Assembly (NCBI RefSeq): GCF_024198235.1
Contig: NZ_JAKCFB010000051.1
Coordinates: 1-57,790, forward strand
Source of the DNA: Myxococcus dinghuensis
GTDB lineage: Bacteria > Myxococcota > Myxococcia > Myxococcales > Myxococcaceae
Direction: 5' to 3'
Length of the DNA: 57,790 nucleotides
Shown: one piece after another, positions 45,703 through 54,038 of the stretch
Numbering within the stretch: the first letter of the stretch is position 1
Layout: every line of letters starts with the position of its first letter
The notes under the pieces: generated by a model
What the model saw: only the letters and a program-made list of their open reading frames with translations
Told to the model about the DNA's origin: nothing
Database searches by the model: none
Position numbers and translations under genes: made by a program

Positions 45703-47604
45703 CGCTGCGTTGTAGCTCGCGAGGTTCAGCTTCTGCGGCGTGCCCTCCGTCTCTTCGATGAACCGTGCGAAGTCGCGGGCCTTCTCGAATGCGCCCGTCA
45801 GCTCGGCGGTGTGCTGGTACAGCTCCACCTCGACTTCGTCGGCGAGCTGTCCCTGTCGATGGCAACGGCCGATGGCCTGTTCCCACGCGGCCCCGTCGGC
45901 TGGTGGGTTCACGAACAGCATCCGCGAGAACATCGTCAGGTTCTTCCCCGTCCCATGGGCACGGAGTGACGCGACGATGGAGCGCTTCCCACTCTCCCGG
46001 ATGATGGTCGCCGATGCTTCCGGCCCGCCGCCGTAGAAAGGCACGCCCGCCGCCTTCGCGATGCGCTCGCCCAGTTCCGGGAACTCCACCCAGACGATTC
46101 CCGGCTGTCCCTTGCGCAGCGCCCACTTCGCCGCGTCCTTCACGATGAAGTCGGACAGCCACACGGCCTCCGTGACGTGGACGACGCGCTTGTGAATGTC
46201 GCCCCAGGCGGGCCAGGACGCCGCGCGCCACGTCGGCAGCTCCCCGTCGTAGGGCGGGGACTGGTGGGCGCGAATCGCGGCGCGGACGAGTAGCCCCGGG
46301 GAGTCCAGGTGCTCAGCGGGCCGCTTGAGGCGCTCGCGCAGCTCCCGGTTGAACTCCTGTCGCCGCGAGAACCAGCGGGTAATCAGCTCGGCGTCCTGTG
46401 GCACTCCCTGGATGGCCGGGTAGCGCCAGCGGTGGAAGAAGCCGCTCGCGAGCTGCCGGGCGCACGCCACGCGTTGCAGCTCGTCAACGAACTCCTCACC
46501 GTCGGGGCGTTGCCCAGCGAGCGCCGTTTGAATGTGCGCGAGCAGCTCGGCGGGGACCTTGCCCGGGTCGCGCGTGCGGATGACCAGCGGCATGCCGACG
46601 GCACTCTCGTCCGTGGCCACGACGCCCGGAGTCGCGTTGCGCCAGCGTCGGTAGGCGTCACGCACCCGACGCCGCTCGCGCTCGGCTTCGTTCCCCCCTT
46701 CGAGCGGGTCGAGTGAGTGTGACGGGTCAACGAGCCTGAGCAGCTCGCCCGGAGGCGCAACGGCATGGCCTGGGTCCAGCGCCGCGGCCCACTCCTCGAC
46801 GACATGCCGATTGAGGGGGAGCGGGCTGCCGTCGCGTAGGGCAAACGCCGCGAGGTGGGCGTAGTCCTTCACCGTTCGCGTCGCCAGCGTGCCCGACTGG
46901 GCCACGAGACGCGTGTCGGGATGCTGTTCCAGGTAGCGGAGGAACCGGCCCGTGCGCGCGCTCTTCCGGTCCTTCAGCTTGTGGGCTTCGTCGCAGACGA
47001 TGAGGTCTGGCCGCATGCGCGTCAGGAGGTCGGTGCCTTCCTGGGTGCTGAACTTCTCGTAGGTGATGACGTGGAGCACGGGCAGGCCAGGTCGGAACCA
47101 CCTGCCGCCCGCGAGGTTGGGCAGGCGCCAGTGTCCGCCGTAGAAGTGCCAGTCCACGTCGACGAGCTGCGCGCGGAGGTTGGAGGGCAGGAGGAGGACG
47201 GCGACCTTGCAGCCGGGCATGACCAGCGGCAGCAGCAGATCAACGAGGGTCTTCCCGTGGCCCACGCCGATGGGGAAGAGTCCACCACCCGTGCGCGCGG
47301 CTTCCATGAGCGCCAATCGCTGGATTGGGAGCAACGACGACGGGCACCGCTTCCCGAGCGTCCGACAGGTGCATGACGTTCCGGGTGGCGCGCGCAGTGA
47401 GGCTTCCAGCGTGGCGAAGTCCGCGTCGCCGTAGCTCGCCGCGAGGTCCCGACGCGGCAGGTCGAGCACCCGGGCGAGATCCGGAGACCAGCCGACGGGC
47501 TGCCCCTTCGCGAACGTGGCGCGGTCACCCGTGAGCTTCGCAAGGGCGACGGGACGCACGGGAAGGGGCGCCGCGCCCGTTTGGAGCCGCTGGAGGAGTC
47601 GCAT
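45691..47604 (-). CDS. SF2/SNF2-like DNA helicase
   Basis: 637 residues from ATG 47604. Walker A is variant (GVGHGKTL), Walker B is DEAHKLKD, motif III SGTLATR, and motif VI AIGRCHRQGQ. SNF2-type spacing and FINPP-like LFVNPPADG precede motif VI. A Cys cluster CTCRTLGKRC (about 77-86) just before the helicase domain may bind zinc. The insertion between the two RecA domains is long (about 250-480). It probably remodels DNA or loads replication proteins, next to the nuclease gene. Confidence 0.85.
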   Translation of the reverse strand: MRLLQRLQTGAAPLPVRPVALAKLTGDRATFAKGQPVGWSPDLARVLDLPRRDLAASYGDADFATLEASLRAPPGTSCTCRTLGKRCPSSLLPIQRLALMEAARTGGGLFPIGVGHGKTLVDLLLPLVMPGCKVAVLLLPSNLRAQLVDVDWHFYGGHWRLPNLAGGRWFRPGLPVLHVITYEKFSTQEGTDLLTRMRPDLIVCDEAHKLKDRKSARTGRFLRYLEQHPDTRLVAQSGTLATRTVKDYAHLAAFALRDGSPLPLNRHVVEEWAAALDPGHAVAPPGELLRLVDPSHSLDPLEGGNEAERERRRVRDAYRRWRNATPGVVATDESAVGMPLVIRTRDPGKVPAELLAHIQTALAGQRPDGEEFVDELQRVACARQLASGFFHRWRYPAIQGVPQDAELITRWFSRRQEFNRELRERLKRPAEHLDSPGLLVRAAIRAHQSPPYDGELPTWRAASWPAWGDIHKRVVHVTEAVWLSDFIVKDAAKWALRKGQPGIVWVEFPELGERIAKAAGVPFYGGGPEASATIIRESGKRSIVASLRAHGTGKNLTMFSRMLFVNPPADGAAWEQAIGRCHRQGQLADEVEVELYQHTAELTGAFEKARDFARFIEETEGTPQKLNLASYNAASWP

Positions 47605-47658
47605 GCCGGGAAGAGCCGTCGCCCCGCCAGCCGAAGCCAGCGGGGCCGGTGAGAGTGG

Positions 47659-48945
47659 TTAGCGGGTGCCGCGAACGACCACGTCGAAGGAAGGCTCCAG
47701 CGCCTCGACGATGACCTGCATCAGCTCGGACTGGCCCACGCCGAGCGCGACGTAGTTCCCGGGCGGGGGCAGCGCGGCACGCGCCGCCATGGCCAGCGCC
47801 CCGCGCCACTTCCCGAAGCCGAGCGGCGAGTCCGAGCCCGCGAAGCGCACGTCGTCGACGCCGCCCGCTTCGGCGACCTTGCGATGCAGGTCGTCCACGT
47901 ACTCCGTGAGGGACTCGGCGCGCGGCCCATCGTGCTTCGTCGGGATGCAGTCGACGAAGAGGACTCGGAGGTCGCTCTTGGGCTGCTCGGGCTTCGTCGT
48001 CTTCGGCCGTCCACGACGCTTCGGCGCGGGCTGCTCGGCCTCGGGGGCGGGCTGCTCGGCGACCTCGGGCGCCACCTGAACGGGCGTGGGCTCGGGCGCA
48101 TCGGGCGGCAGGACGGCGGGCAGGTCGGACTTGTTGAGCAGCTTGTCGCGTAGGGACATCGTCTTGCTTCCTCCGGTGAGGCACTTCGCCATGAACGGAC
48201 ACCCGCCGTACTTGGTGCAGGCGGGGCCGAAGTTCGCGGGCACGTCGGAAGCGCGGGCGGCTTGCGCGTGCTCCTTCATCGCTTCGACCTGGGGCTCGAC
48301 CTTCGTCCTCCACTCGCGCTCGACGTGCTCAACGGGCACGGAGGCGAGGACGGACGCGGCAAGGCGCTGGCCTCGGGTCTGGTAATAGAGGTGTTCGAGT
48401 TCCAGTTCGCGCAGGCCCGGGAAGCGCTCGACCTGGCGGAGCGCCCACGCGGCATAGCCGAGCATCTGCAAGCCCGGCTCGGTGTCAGCGTCGGCGAGCT
48501 GCTCGCGCGTCGCGGCGTTCCTTGCGATGTTGCTGGTGAACTTGTGGTCGGTGATGCGCAGCACGCCGTCGGAGGCGAGCTGTCGCGCGTCGACAAGGTC
48601 GATGAACCCGGTGAAGGGGATGCCGCCCGCCGTCAGTGGCGGTTCACCGTCGAGGGGTTGTTCGACGAGAAGGTCCGCGCCGGGCGTCGGCAGGAGGTGG
48701 GCGCCCGACTTCGCGAACGCGCCCAGCACGTCCTCGCCCGTTGATAGGAAGTGCTCAAGCTGCGCGTGGCCTTCGGTGCCGACCTGCTGCGCCCCCGTGG
48801 TGGGCTCCGGAAGCCGAAGGACTTTCGCGAAGTACCAAGCGCGGGGGCACTGCTTGTGGCGCTTGAGCTGCGAGACGCTCAACCGCTGGATGACCCCTGC
48901 AACGACGGAGGGGCTGTTCGTGGGAGCTTTGCAGGAGGGCGTCAC
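47659..48945 (-). CDS. PD-(D/E)XK nuclease with Fe-S cluster motif (RecB/Cas4-like)
   Basis: 428 residues if GTG 48945 is the start; a TTG at 48882 (before SVSQLKRHKQCPRAW) would remove ~21 residues. Nuclease motifs: QCPRAWYF, GTEGHAQLEHF, GFIDLVD and RITDHKFTS (PD-(D/E)xK core), then QMLGYA. One Cys in QCPRAW plus three in CTKYGGCPFMAKC give the four-Cys pattern of Cas4/AddB iron-sulfur nucleases. A Pro/Glu/Ala-rich linker with KRRGRPK leads to an extra C-terminal domain of about 115 residues that I do not recognise. Probably used in phage recombination or host DNA breakdown. Confidence 0.8.
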   Translation of the reverse strand: MTPSCKAPTNSPSVVAGVIQRLSVSQLKRHKQCPRAWYFAKVLRLPEPTTGAQQVGTEGHAQLEHFLSTGEDVLGAFAKSGAHLLPTPGADLLVEQPLDGEPPLTAGGIPFTGFIDLVDARQLASDGVLRITDHKFTSNIARNAATREQLADADTEPGLQMLGYAAWALRQVERFPGLRELELEHLYYQTRGQRLAASVLASVPVEHVEREWRTKVEPQVEAMKEHAQAARASDVPANFGPACTKYGGCPFMAKCLTGGSKTMSLRDKLLNKSDLPAVLPPDAPEPTPVQVAPEVAEQPAPEAEQPAPKRRGRPKTTKPEQPKSDLRVLFVDCIPTKHDGPRAESLTEYVDDLHRKVAEAGGVDDVRFAGSDSPLGFGKWRGALAMAARAALPPPGNYVALGVGQSELMQVIVEALEPSFDVVVRGTR

Positions 48946-48950
48946 CCTTC

Positions 48951-48982
48951 CTAAATGGGTGCGGATTCTGGGAGTGGCTCAA
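48951..48982 (-). promoter_or_regulatory. 32-bp phage element, copy C
   Basis: Points left to the nuclease gene; GTG 48945 lies 5 bases beyond its end. The last element bases (TAG on the minus strand) form the stop codon of the upstream methylase gene, so it is embedded in coding sequence. Confidence 0.75.
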
Positions 48983-50366
48983 GGGCATGGCGTAGGCGGG
49001 CGGCTGCAATCTCGGCGTACTCAGGCGCTCGCTCGATTCCGACGAACTCGAAGCCTTCGGCGAGCGCCGCGACACCCGTTGACCCACTCCCCGCGAACAG
49101 GTCGAGCACGACGCCGCCTGGGGGCGTGACGAGCCTGCAAAGCCACCGCATCAGCGCGACTGACTTCACTGTCGGGTGGTGGTTGCGGTCGCCGTTTGCG
49201 TTCAGGCCCGCGTCCCTTTCCGACCTGCTCGGCTTCGCCACGTAGAAGAACCGGCTTGCCCCGCCGTTGGGTGCCTGAGCGTCGAGCAGCTCGGCCGCGG
49301 CTTCGTCGAGCGTCACATTCGCAGGCCAACGCCCCGATTCGTCGACGCGCTGCTGCGGGCGGTTCGCGCCATAGACAGCGCTCGTCACCGTGTCGGCTCG
49401 CCCCGGGTTGCGCGCCTTCGACGCGGACAAGTCCTCGGAGCTTGCATGCGGAATCCGGCAGGCCGCGACGTTGAGCGCGCCCGTGCGCCACTGCTGGACG
49501 TGCGACGCGACGGTGCCCACCAGGGGCTTACGGCAGAGAATCCAGTGCTCGGAGGCGGGCTTGAGGGCCGTTCCCCACCCGAGCCACTGCCGCGCGGCCT
49601 CGGTGGCGGGTTCATCGCGACGCTCGCGGCGGGTGAGGTTCGCCTTCTCGCCGTTGTTGGCGAGCCACCGTTGCCCGGCCGCGGCTTCCTCATGGTGGCC
49701 TGTGACTGCGCGTCGGAACCAGTTGGGGCCCGGCTGGCCCTTCTGCGCGACGAGCCGCTCGACGAGCGCGCGAATGGACTCGGGCACTTCTTCGACACCG
49801 AGCAGCGCGAGCAGCGTCGGCCAGTGGGCTTCGCTGGGCACTTCGGGTTGGGTGCCTTGCGTCGTCCAGTGCCCCGCCATGCCGTTGTGGCCGAAGGCCG
49901 CGTCGATTCTCGCGTTGGTGAGTCCGGCCCTGTCTCTTGCCTCCGCAATCCAGCGGGTGACGCACCGGACTTCGTCCAGGTTGCCCCGCTGCTTGTCGAT
50001 GGCCTGGGACACGTCCAGGGACTTGGGGAAGCCCGTACCGAACAGGTGCAGCACGACGTCGCGAATCTCGAAGCCCGCGTCCTCGAGGGCCGTCGCCGTC
50101 CAATGCGCGGTTCGCGGCAGGGCCCAAACGAGCGCATGCCCCCCAGGCTTGAGGACGCAGAGGGCCTCGCGCATGACGTGGGCGAGCCACGCCACCCACG
50201 CGTCACGCCCGCCCTTGTCGCTGTCCCACTCGCGGCCCATGAAGCCGATGCCCGCTGGCGGGTCGGTGATGAGGGTGTCGACGCTGTTGGGGGCGAGGAT
50301 ATCCCCGACTCGCGCGGCGTCTCCAACGAAGAGCGCCGCACGGTCGGTCAACAAGCTGTTGCGCAT
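48951..50366 (-). CDS. DPP-motif DNA methyltransferase (N4/N6 amino type)
   Basis: 471 residues from ATG 50366. Catalytic motif IV near the N-terminus (TLITDPPAGIGF) and AdoMet motif I at the C-terminus (VVLDLFAGSGSTGVAA), the order of beta-class enzymes. The catalytic motif reads DPPA instead of the usual DPPY/DPPW, an uncommon loss of the aromatic. The central ~250 residues are the target-recognition region. It is the second methylase of this phage, again with no restriction gene nearby. ATG lies only 5 bp beyond element D, with no room for a ribosome site. Confidence 0.85.
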   Translation of the reverse strand: MRNSLLTDRAALFVGDAARVGDILAPNSVDTLITDPPAGIGFMGREWDSDKGGRDAWVAWLAHVMREALCVLKPGGHALVWALPRTAHWTATALEDAGFEIRDVVLHLFGTGFPKSLDVSQAIDKQRGNLDEVRCVTRWIAEARDRAGLTNARIDAAFGHNGMAGHWTTQGTQPEVPSEAHWPTLLALLGVEEVPESIRALVERLVAQKGQPGPNWFRRAVTGHHEEAAAGQRWLANNGEKANLTRRERRDEPATEAARQWLGWGTALKPASEHWILCRKPLVGTVASHVQQWRTGALNVAACRIPHASSEDLSASKARNPGRADTVTSAVYGANRPQQRVDESGRWPANVTLDEAAAELLDAQAPNGGASRFFYVAKPSRSERDAGLNANGDRNHHPTVKSVALMRWLCRLVTPPGGVVLDLFAGSGSTGVAALAEGFEFVGIERAPEYAEIAAARLRHALEPLPESAPI

Positions 50367-50371
50367 GCCCT

Positions 50372-50403
50372 CTAAATGGGTGCGCTTTCCGCGAGTGGTT
50401 CAG
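50372..50403 (-). promoter_or_regulatory. 32-bp phage element, copy D
   Basis: Points left to the DPP methylase; ATG 50366 is 5 bases beyond its end. TGAACC upstream box, intact CACCCATTTA core. It begins 3 bp after the lipoprotein stop at 50407. Confidence 0.75.
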
Positions 50404-50406
50404 AGA

Positions 50407-50727
50407 CTACAGCTCAACGAGTTCAGGCAAGCACGCGGTGACTTGCGGGAGGGTGAATCGGCAGTTGGTGACGAGGCAGGAGGTGACATACGAAATGTCA
50501 GGAAGGCCGAAGATGCAATTCGTGACGCAAAGGTTGCCCTCCAGGTCTTCTTCGAGGACTCCGAGACAGTCGAAGAATCCATCGAGGCTCTCTGCCGACA
50601 CCTCATTGTTGTCAGGCGTTACGGGAGGAGCGTTGGCACCGCCTTCACCAGTGGTATCCACGGGCCCGCAGCCCACGAACAAGGTAAGAACCAGCACGCC
50701 AGCAAGCGACTTCATCAAGTTGAACAT
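50407..50727 (-). CDS. Phage-encoded Cys-rich lipoprotein
   Basis: 106 residues from ATG 50727, chosen for GGAGG seven bases upstream. Signal MFNLMKSLAGVLVLTLFVGC with lipobox FVGC. The mature part has a Gly/Pro/Asn-rich linker, then Cys residues in FFDC, LCVTNC, SCLVTNC and ACLPE. The segment LCVTNCIFGLPDISYVTSC and the following CLVTNCRFTLPQVTAC look like an internal duplication. Base composition is more A+T-rich than the flanking replication genes. A surface lipoprotein expressed from a prophage could serve in superinfection exclusion or alter the host surface; unproven. The upstream region 50728-50862 has no 32-bp element, so it may have its own promoter. Confidence 0.7.
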   Translation of the reverse strand: MFNLMKSLAGVLVLTLFVGCGPVDTTGEGGANAPPVTPDNNEVSAESLDGFFDCLGVLEEDLEGNLCVTNCIFGLPDISYVTSCLVTNCRFTLPQVTACLPELVEL

Positions 50728-50862
50728 GTAAGGACCTCCGAGTGTGTTGCAGTTGAGAGCGTCTCCGACTCGGGGGAGGCGGGATACTATGCCTTGGTCC
50801 AATTTCGGTGTTGAGACGTCACCAGTCCAGTTTGCCCGCAGCATCGGTGTCCCAATGCGGGC

Positions 50863-53217
50863 TCACTCATAGCCGGCGGGGTTGCCGAACCCTGTCCGCC
50901 GCTCGTCACGCTTCTCCATGGGCGCGTTCTTCAGCTCGTCCGGGATGTAGTAGACGAGCGGGCGCGTCCCGTCCCCGAATCGACGCTGGCCTCTCGTGAA
51001 GTGCAGCGCCTTGAGGGCCGCCGAAATCTCCCGTGAGAACTTGTTGTCGACCTGGGCTTGATGGAGGGAGAAGGCTTCGACGCCCACGCGCAGAAGCGTC
51101 ACGTCCAAGGGGCGCTTCTCAGGCGGCATCTCCAGCAGCCACTTCAGGATGACCTCCTTGCGGCTGTCTCCCACGTTATCTACCCGGAGCGCGGCCTGCT
51201 TCTCGGCGCCCGCCGCATCCTCGTCACTCAGCCACCAGTCCTCGCCCTGGTGGAAGCGCACGACGGCTTCGGCCCAGAGCTGGTCGCGGTCGCGCTTGAG
51301 GGCGTCCGTGTCGATGCGAGAGCACTTCACCGGCCAGAAGCGCCGCTGGCCCGTGGGGTCGCGCAGGTAGTCGTCGTCGTTGGTCGTCCCGACGAACACG
51401 CAGCGTCGCGGGGCCTGCACGTTGGCGCGTCCGTAGGGCGGCCGGTAGGTGTCTTCCGTCCGGGTGATGAACGCCTTGAGGGCCTGGTCTTCCGACTTCC
51501 GGAACGTGCTCAGTTCGGCCAGTTCGATGAACCAGAATTGGGAGGCGAGCATCGCACTGTCCTTGTTCGTGACGTCAATCTGCGCGTCGGTGAAATACTC
51601 CCCGGCAAGGATGCGGAACGCGGTCGACTTCCGAAGGCCCTGGGGGCCCTCCAGAATCATGACCGTGTCCACCTTGCACCCGGGACGCAGGGCGCGCGCG
51701 ACGGCGGAGATGGCGAACTTGGAGCCGACGGCCCGGAGGTATCGGTCATCCCCCTGCGCGCCGAAGTACGTCGCGAGCATCCCGTCGAGCCGCGGCGTTC
51801 CATCCCAGACGAGTCCGGCGAGGTAGTCAGAGACGGGGTCGTAGCTGTTGCGCTTGGCCACGGCGAGGAGCTGCTGCGCGACGGCCAGTGCCTTGGGGCG
51901 CAAGCCGAGCTGCCCGTAGCTGCTGCGCTGAATCCAGTTGGCGACGAGCACGTCGAGCGTTTCCAGGTCCACGTTGGAGCCGAGGGGGCCTCCCCCCACT
52001 TCCAACTTCTTCGTGACGTCGTTGAAGCGGAAGACGCCGTGCCACTCGGGGGAGCTGTGCAGCACCGTGAAGATGTTCGCCTCACAGTTCCGGAGCTGCT
52101 GTTGCGTGTCTCTCGTGTTGTCGAGGACCAGTTGCTTCACCCACGCGTCGGGGTCGGGAGCGTCCTCCTCGTGCCCCGGCCCATCACTCGGCGGAGACAC
52201 GGGAGCGCGAAGCCCCAAGGCTTCCCAGATGGCCGCATTGTCTGCGAGCCGTGCGCCATCGCGTGACTTTCGTCGCTCGCGGTGACGCCGCAGCTTGAGG
52301 ACGGCCTGCTCGCACAGGTGCTCGGTGCCCTCGCGCCAGTCCGTTGCCGCGAACGACGCGCGGAACAGCTCCACGATTGCGGCCTCGGGCGTGGAGAGCG
52401 GCAGGACGAAGGCCACGCACGACATGAGCATGTTCAACGTCGTGTCCTGCGCGCCGACGGCGGCCAGCGGCTCACCTGCGAGCGCCCGGCGGACGATGGC
52501 GAGGTTCTCGGGCTTGCGGATGCGGCGCAGGAGGGCCCGCAGCTCGTACAGGTCGGCGGGCGCCTCGGGCGGCATGGCGGACACCAGGGCTGCCACCGTG
52601 GGCAGGCCCGAACGTGCCATGGCGAGCAGCGCGTCGACGTCGAGGGGCGCACCGTCTCCACTGGCCGCGAAGGGCTCGGCACCTGTGGGCGCGTCGGGCA
52701 GGTAGTAGATCCGCGCCAGGTCCTTCGTGGCCGGGTCGGCGGGAAGGCTGAGCATGCGAATGGCTGCCTCTCGCACCGAAGCCCATTCGCGCGGGAGCAC
52801 GGGCCGCGACAACGGCATCACGAGTCGAAGGCAGTAGTCGTCGGGCGGGCGGTTGCTGTGCGTCGAGTGGAGGGCGTAGGCCAGCCCGTGACGTTCGACG
52901 GCATCTAGGAACGAGAGCTGCGGCGCGTTGAGGTGGTCCAGGTCGAACACGGCGACGGTAACGGCGCGCACGTTCTCGGTGCGTCGTCGCTCGACGATGT
53001 CGACGGGGCTCCAGGCGGGGCCATTCTTGCCGGGGCAGCCACGCGGACAGGGCGACGTGGGGCACTGACTGCGACGGTGGGTGACGAGCCTTGCGGACAG
53101 CTCGGGCCACGACAGCTCCGTCGCCTGGGGGATGTTGTCCTGGGCGGACGAGTAGAAGGCGACCTTCAGCCGAAGGGCTTGAAGGCGGGGGGCGGCATCG
53201 TTGGGTGAGTGGCTCAC
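50863..53217 (-). CDS. Primase/VirE-type helicase replication protein
   Basis: 784 residues from GTG 53217; ATG 53298 in the same frame would add 27 residues. The N-terminal part has a primase-like Asp pair (VAVFDLDHLN) with DDYCLRLVMPLSRPV and a small Cys cluster (CPTSPCPRGCPG). The C-terminal half is a VirE/VapE-type P-loop domain: Walker A EGPQGLRKST, WFIELAELSTFRKSED, and FVGTTNDDDYLRDPTGQRRFWPV, all signature elements. It should start phage DNA replication. Two elements (E and F) sit at distances that would launch mRNA at the two alternative starts. Confidence 0.85.
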   Translation of the reverse strand: MSHSPNDAAPRLQALRLKVAFYSSAQDNIPQATELSWPELSARLVTHRRSQCPTSPCPRGCPGKNGPAWSPVDIVERRRTENVRAVTVAVFDLDHLNAPQLSFLDAVERHGLAYALHSTHSNRPPDDYCLRLVMPLSRPVLPREWASVREAAIRMLSLPADPATKDLARIYYLPDAPTGAEPFAASGDGAPLDVDALLAMARSGLPTVAALVSAMPPEAPADLYELRALLRRIRKPENLAIVRRALAGEPLAAVGAQDTTLNMLMSCVAFVLPLSTPEAAIVELFRASFAATDWREGTEHLCEQAVLKLRRHRERRKSRDGARLADNAAIWEALGLRAPVSPPSDGPGHEEDAPDPDAWVKQLVLDNTRDTQQQLRNCEANIFTVLHSSPEWHGVFRFNDVTKKLEVGGGPLGSNVDLETLDVLVANWIQRSSYGQLGLRPKALAVAQQLLAVAKRNSYDPVSDYLAGLVWDGTPRLDGMLATYFGAQGDDRYLRAVGSKFAISAVARALRPGCKVDTVMILEGPQGLRKSTAFRILAGEYFTDAQIDVTNKDSAMLASQFWFIELAELSTFRKSEDQALKAFITRTEDTYRPPYGRANVQAPRRCVFVGTTNDDDYLRDPTGQRRFWPVKCSRIDTDALKRDRDQLWAEAVVRFHQGEDWWLSDEDAAGAEKQAALRVDNVGDSRKEVILKWLLEMPPEKRPLDVTLLRVGVEAFSLHQAQVDNKFSREISAALKALHFTRGQRRFGDGTRPLVYYIPDELKNAPMEKRDERRTGFGNPAGYE

Positions 53218-53223
53218 GTCCGA

Positions 53224-53255
53224 GTAAATGGGTGTGACTTCTGCGAATGGCTCAG
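53224..53255 (-). promoter_or_regulatory. 32-bp phage element, copy E
   Basis: Points left; GTG 53217 of the primase gene is 6 bases beyond its end. It lies inside the coding region of the longer primase form. Best match to the common sequence. Confidence 0.75.
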
Positions 53256-53306
53256 CGAGACGTGCGACGGAGGCGGGAGGCGTGTGGGTCTCGTGCATGG
53301 TGACCG

Positions 53307-53338
53307 GTAAATGGGTGCGGATTTTCCGAATGGCCCAC
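53307..53338 (-). promoter_or_regulatory. 32-bp phage element, copy F
   Basis: Points left; ATG 53298, the alternative primase start, is 8 bases beyond it. Most divergent of the leftward copies (TGGGCC; AAA in place of the inner GAA), core CACCCATTTA intact. Confidence 0.7.
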
Positions 53339-53385
53339 GGAATCGTCAGCCGGGCGGAAGCGGCACGCGTTACGCGCTGCCCTGA

Positions 53386-53417
53386 GTAAATGGGTGTGAC
53401 TTCCGTGAATGGCTCAC
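53386..53417 (-). promoter_or_regulatory. 32-bp phage element, copy G
   Basis: Points left and is the leftward copy nearest the tandem repeats. No good start codon lies within 10 bp; the next copy (F) begins 47 bp further on. Confidence 0.7.
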
Positions 53418-53441
53418 TGGCTCGACGTCGTGCCACAGCGG

Positions 53442-53840
53442 CGTCATGCGGCAACGGGCGCGGACGCGTTCCCCTATGGCCTTACCTACTTCCTATCTCC
53501 CCCTATCTCACCCCAGGTCTCTATAGAGAAAGGAGAAGAGGGGGTGACAGGACATGACAGCTGACGCGCGAGGGGCAGGAGGCGAATCGTCATGCGGCAA
53601 CGGGCGCGGACGCGTTCCCCTATAGCCTTACCTACTTCCTATCTCCCCCTATCTCACCCCAGGTCTCTATAGAGAAAGGAGAAGAGAGGGTGACAGGACA
53701 GGACGGCTGACGCACGAGAGGCAGGGCGAACCGTCATGCGGCAACGGGCGTGGGCTCGTTTTCCTATATCCCTACCTATCTCCTCTCTCCATCTATCCCA
53801 CTCCAGGTTTCCTAAAGAGAGAGGAGAGTGGGGGTGCTCG
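53442..53840. repeat. Three tandem ~145-bp repeats in the divergent control region
   Basis: Units start at 53442, 53588 and 53732 (periods 146 and 144), each opening with CGTCATGCGGCAACGGGCG. Each unit has a pyrimidine-rich run (CCTATCTCCCCCTATCTC), then the perfect palindrome TCTCTATAGAGA (53518-53529; 53664-53675; degenerate in unit three), then a purine-rich run. Units one and two are nearly identical. The area is poorer in G+C than its surroundings and lies between the leftward replication arm and the rightward arm, beside the primase. Candidate replication origin or central control region. No supported gene lies here. Confidence 0.8.
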
Positions 53841-53861
53841 ATAGTTGCCGGACGTCGCGTC

Positions 53862-53893
53862 CTGAGCCGTTCGCAGAAGTCACACCCATTTAC
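53862..53893 (+). promoter_or_regulatory. 32-bp phage element, copy H
   Basis: Points right toward the sigma factor gene. It lies just outside the third tandem repeat and is followed after 45 bp by copy I. Confidence 0.75.
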
Positions 53894-53938
53894 GTGGGAC
53901 CTGCGCTCCGCACACCATTGCCGCCCCTTGCTGCCTCC

Positions 53939-53970
53939 GTGAGCCACTCGCAGAAGTCACACCCATTTAC
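53939..53970 (+). promoter_or_regulatory. 32-bp phage element, copy I
   Basis: Points right; the GTG at 54039 of the sigma factor gene is 68 bp further on. Inner part identical to copies E and H (GAAGTCACACCCATTTAC). Confidence 0.75.
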
Positions 53971-54038
53971 AGGGCAAGCGCACGTTGGGCTTGGGGCCAG
54001 CCGCGTGCGTTCCACTTCGGGCGAGGCGTTGAGACTTC

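Noticed and set aside
53217..53454. Starting the primase at ATG 53454 (863 residues)
   Set aside because: The extra residues are translated copies of elements E, F and G and part of a tandem repeat; later starts agree with element spacing.
53654..53947. A 97-residue leftward frame across the third tandem repeat
   Set aside because: It reads through the repeat and the H element, with no ribosome site and no protein-like pattern.
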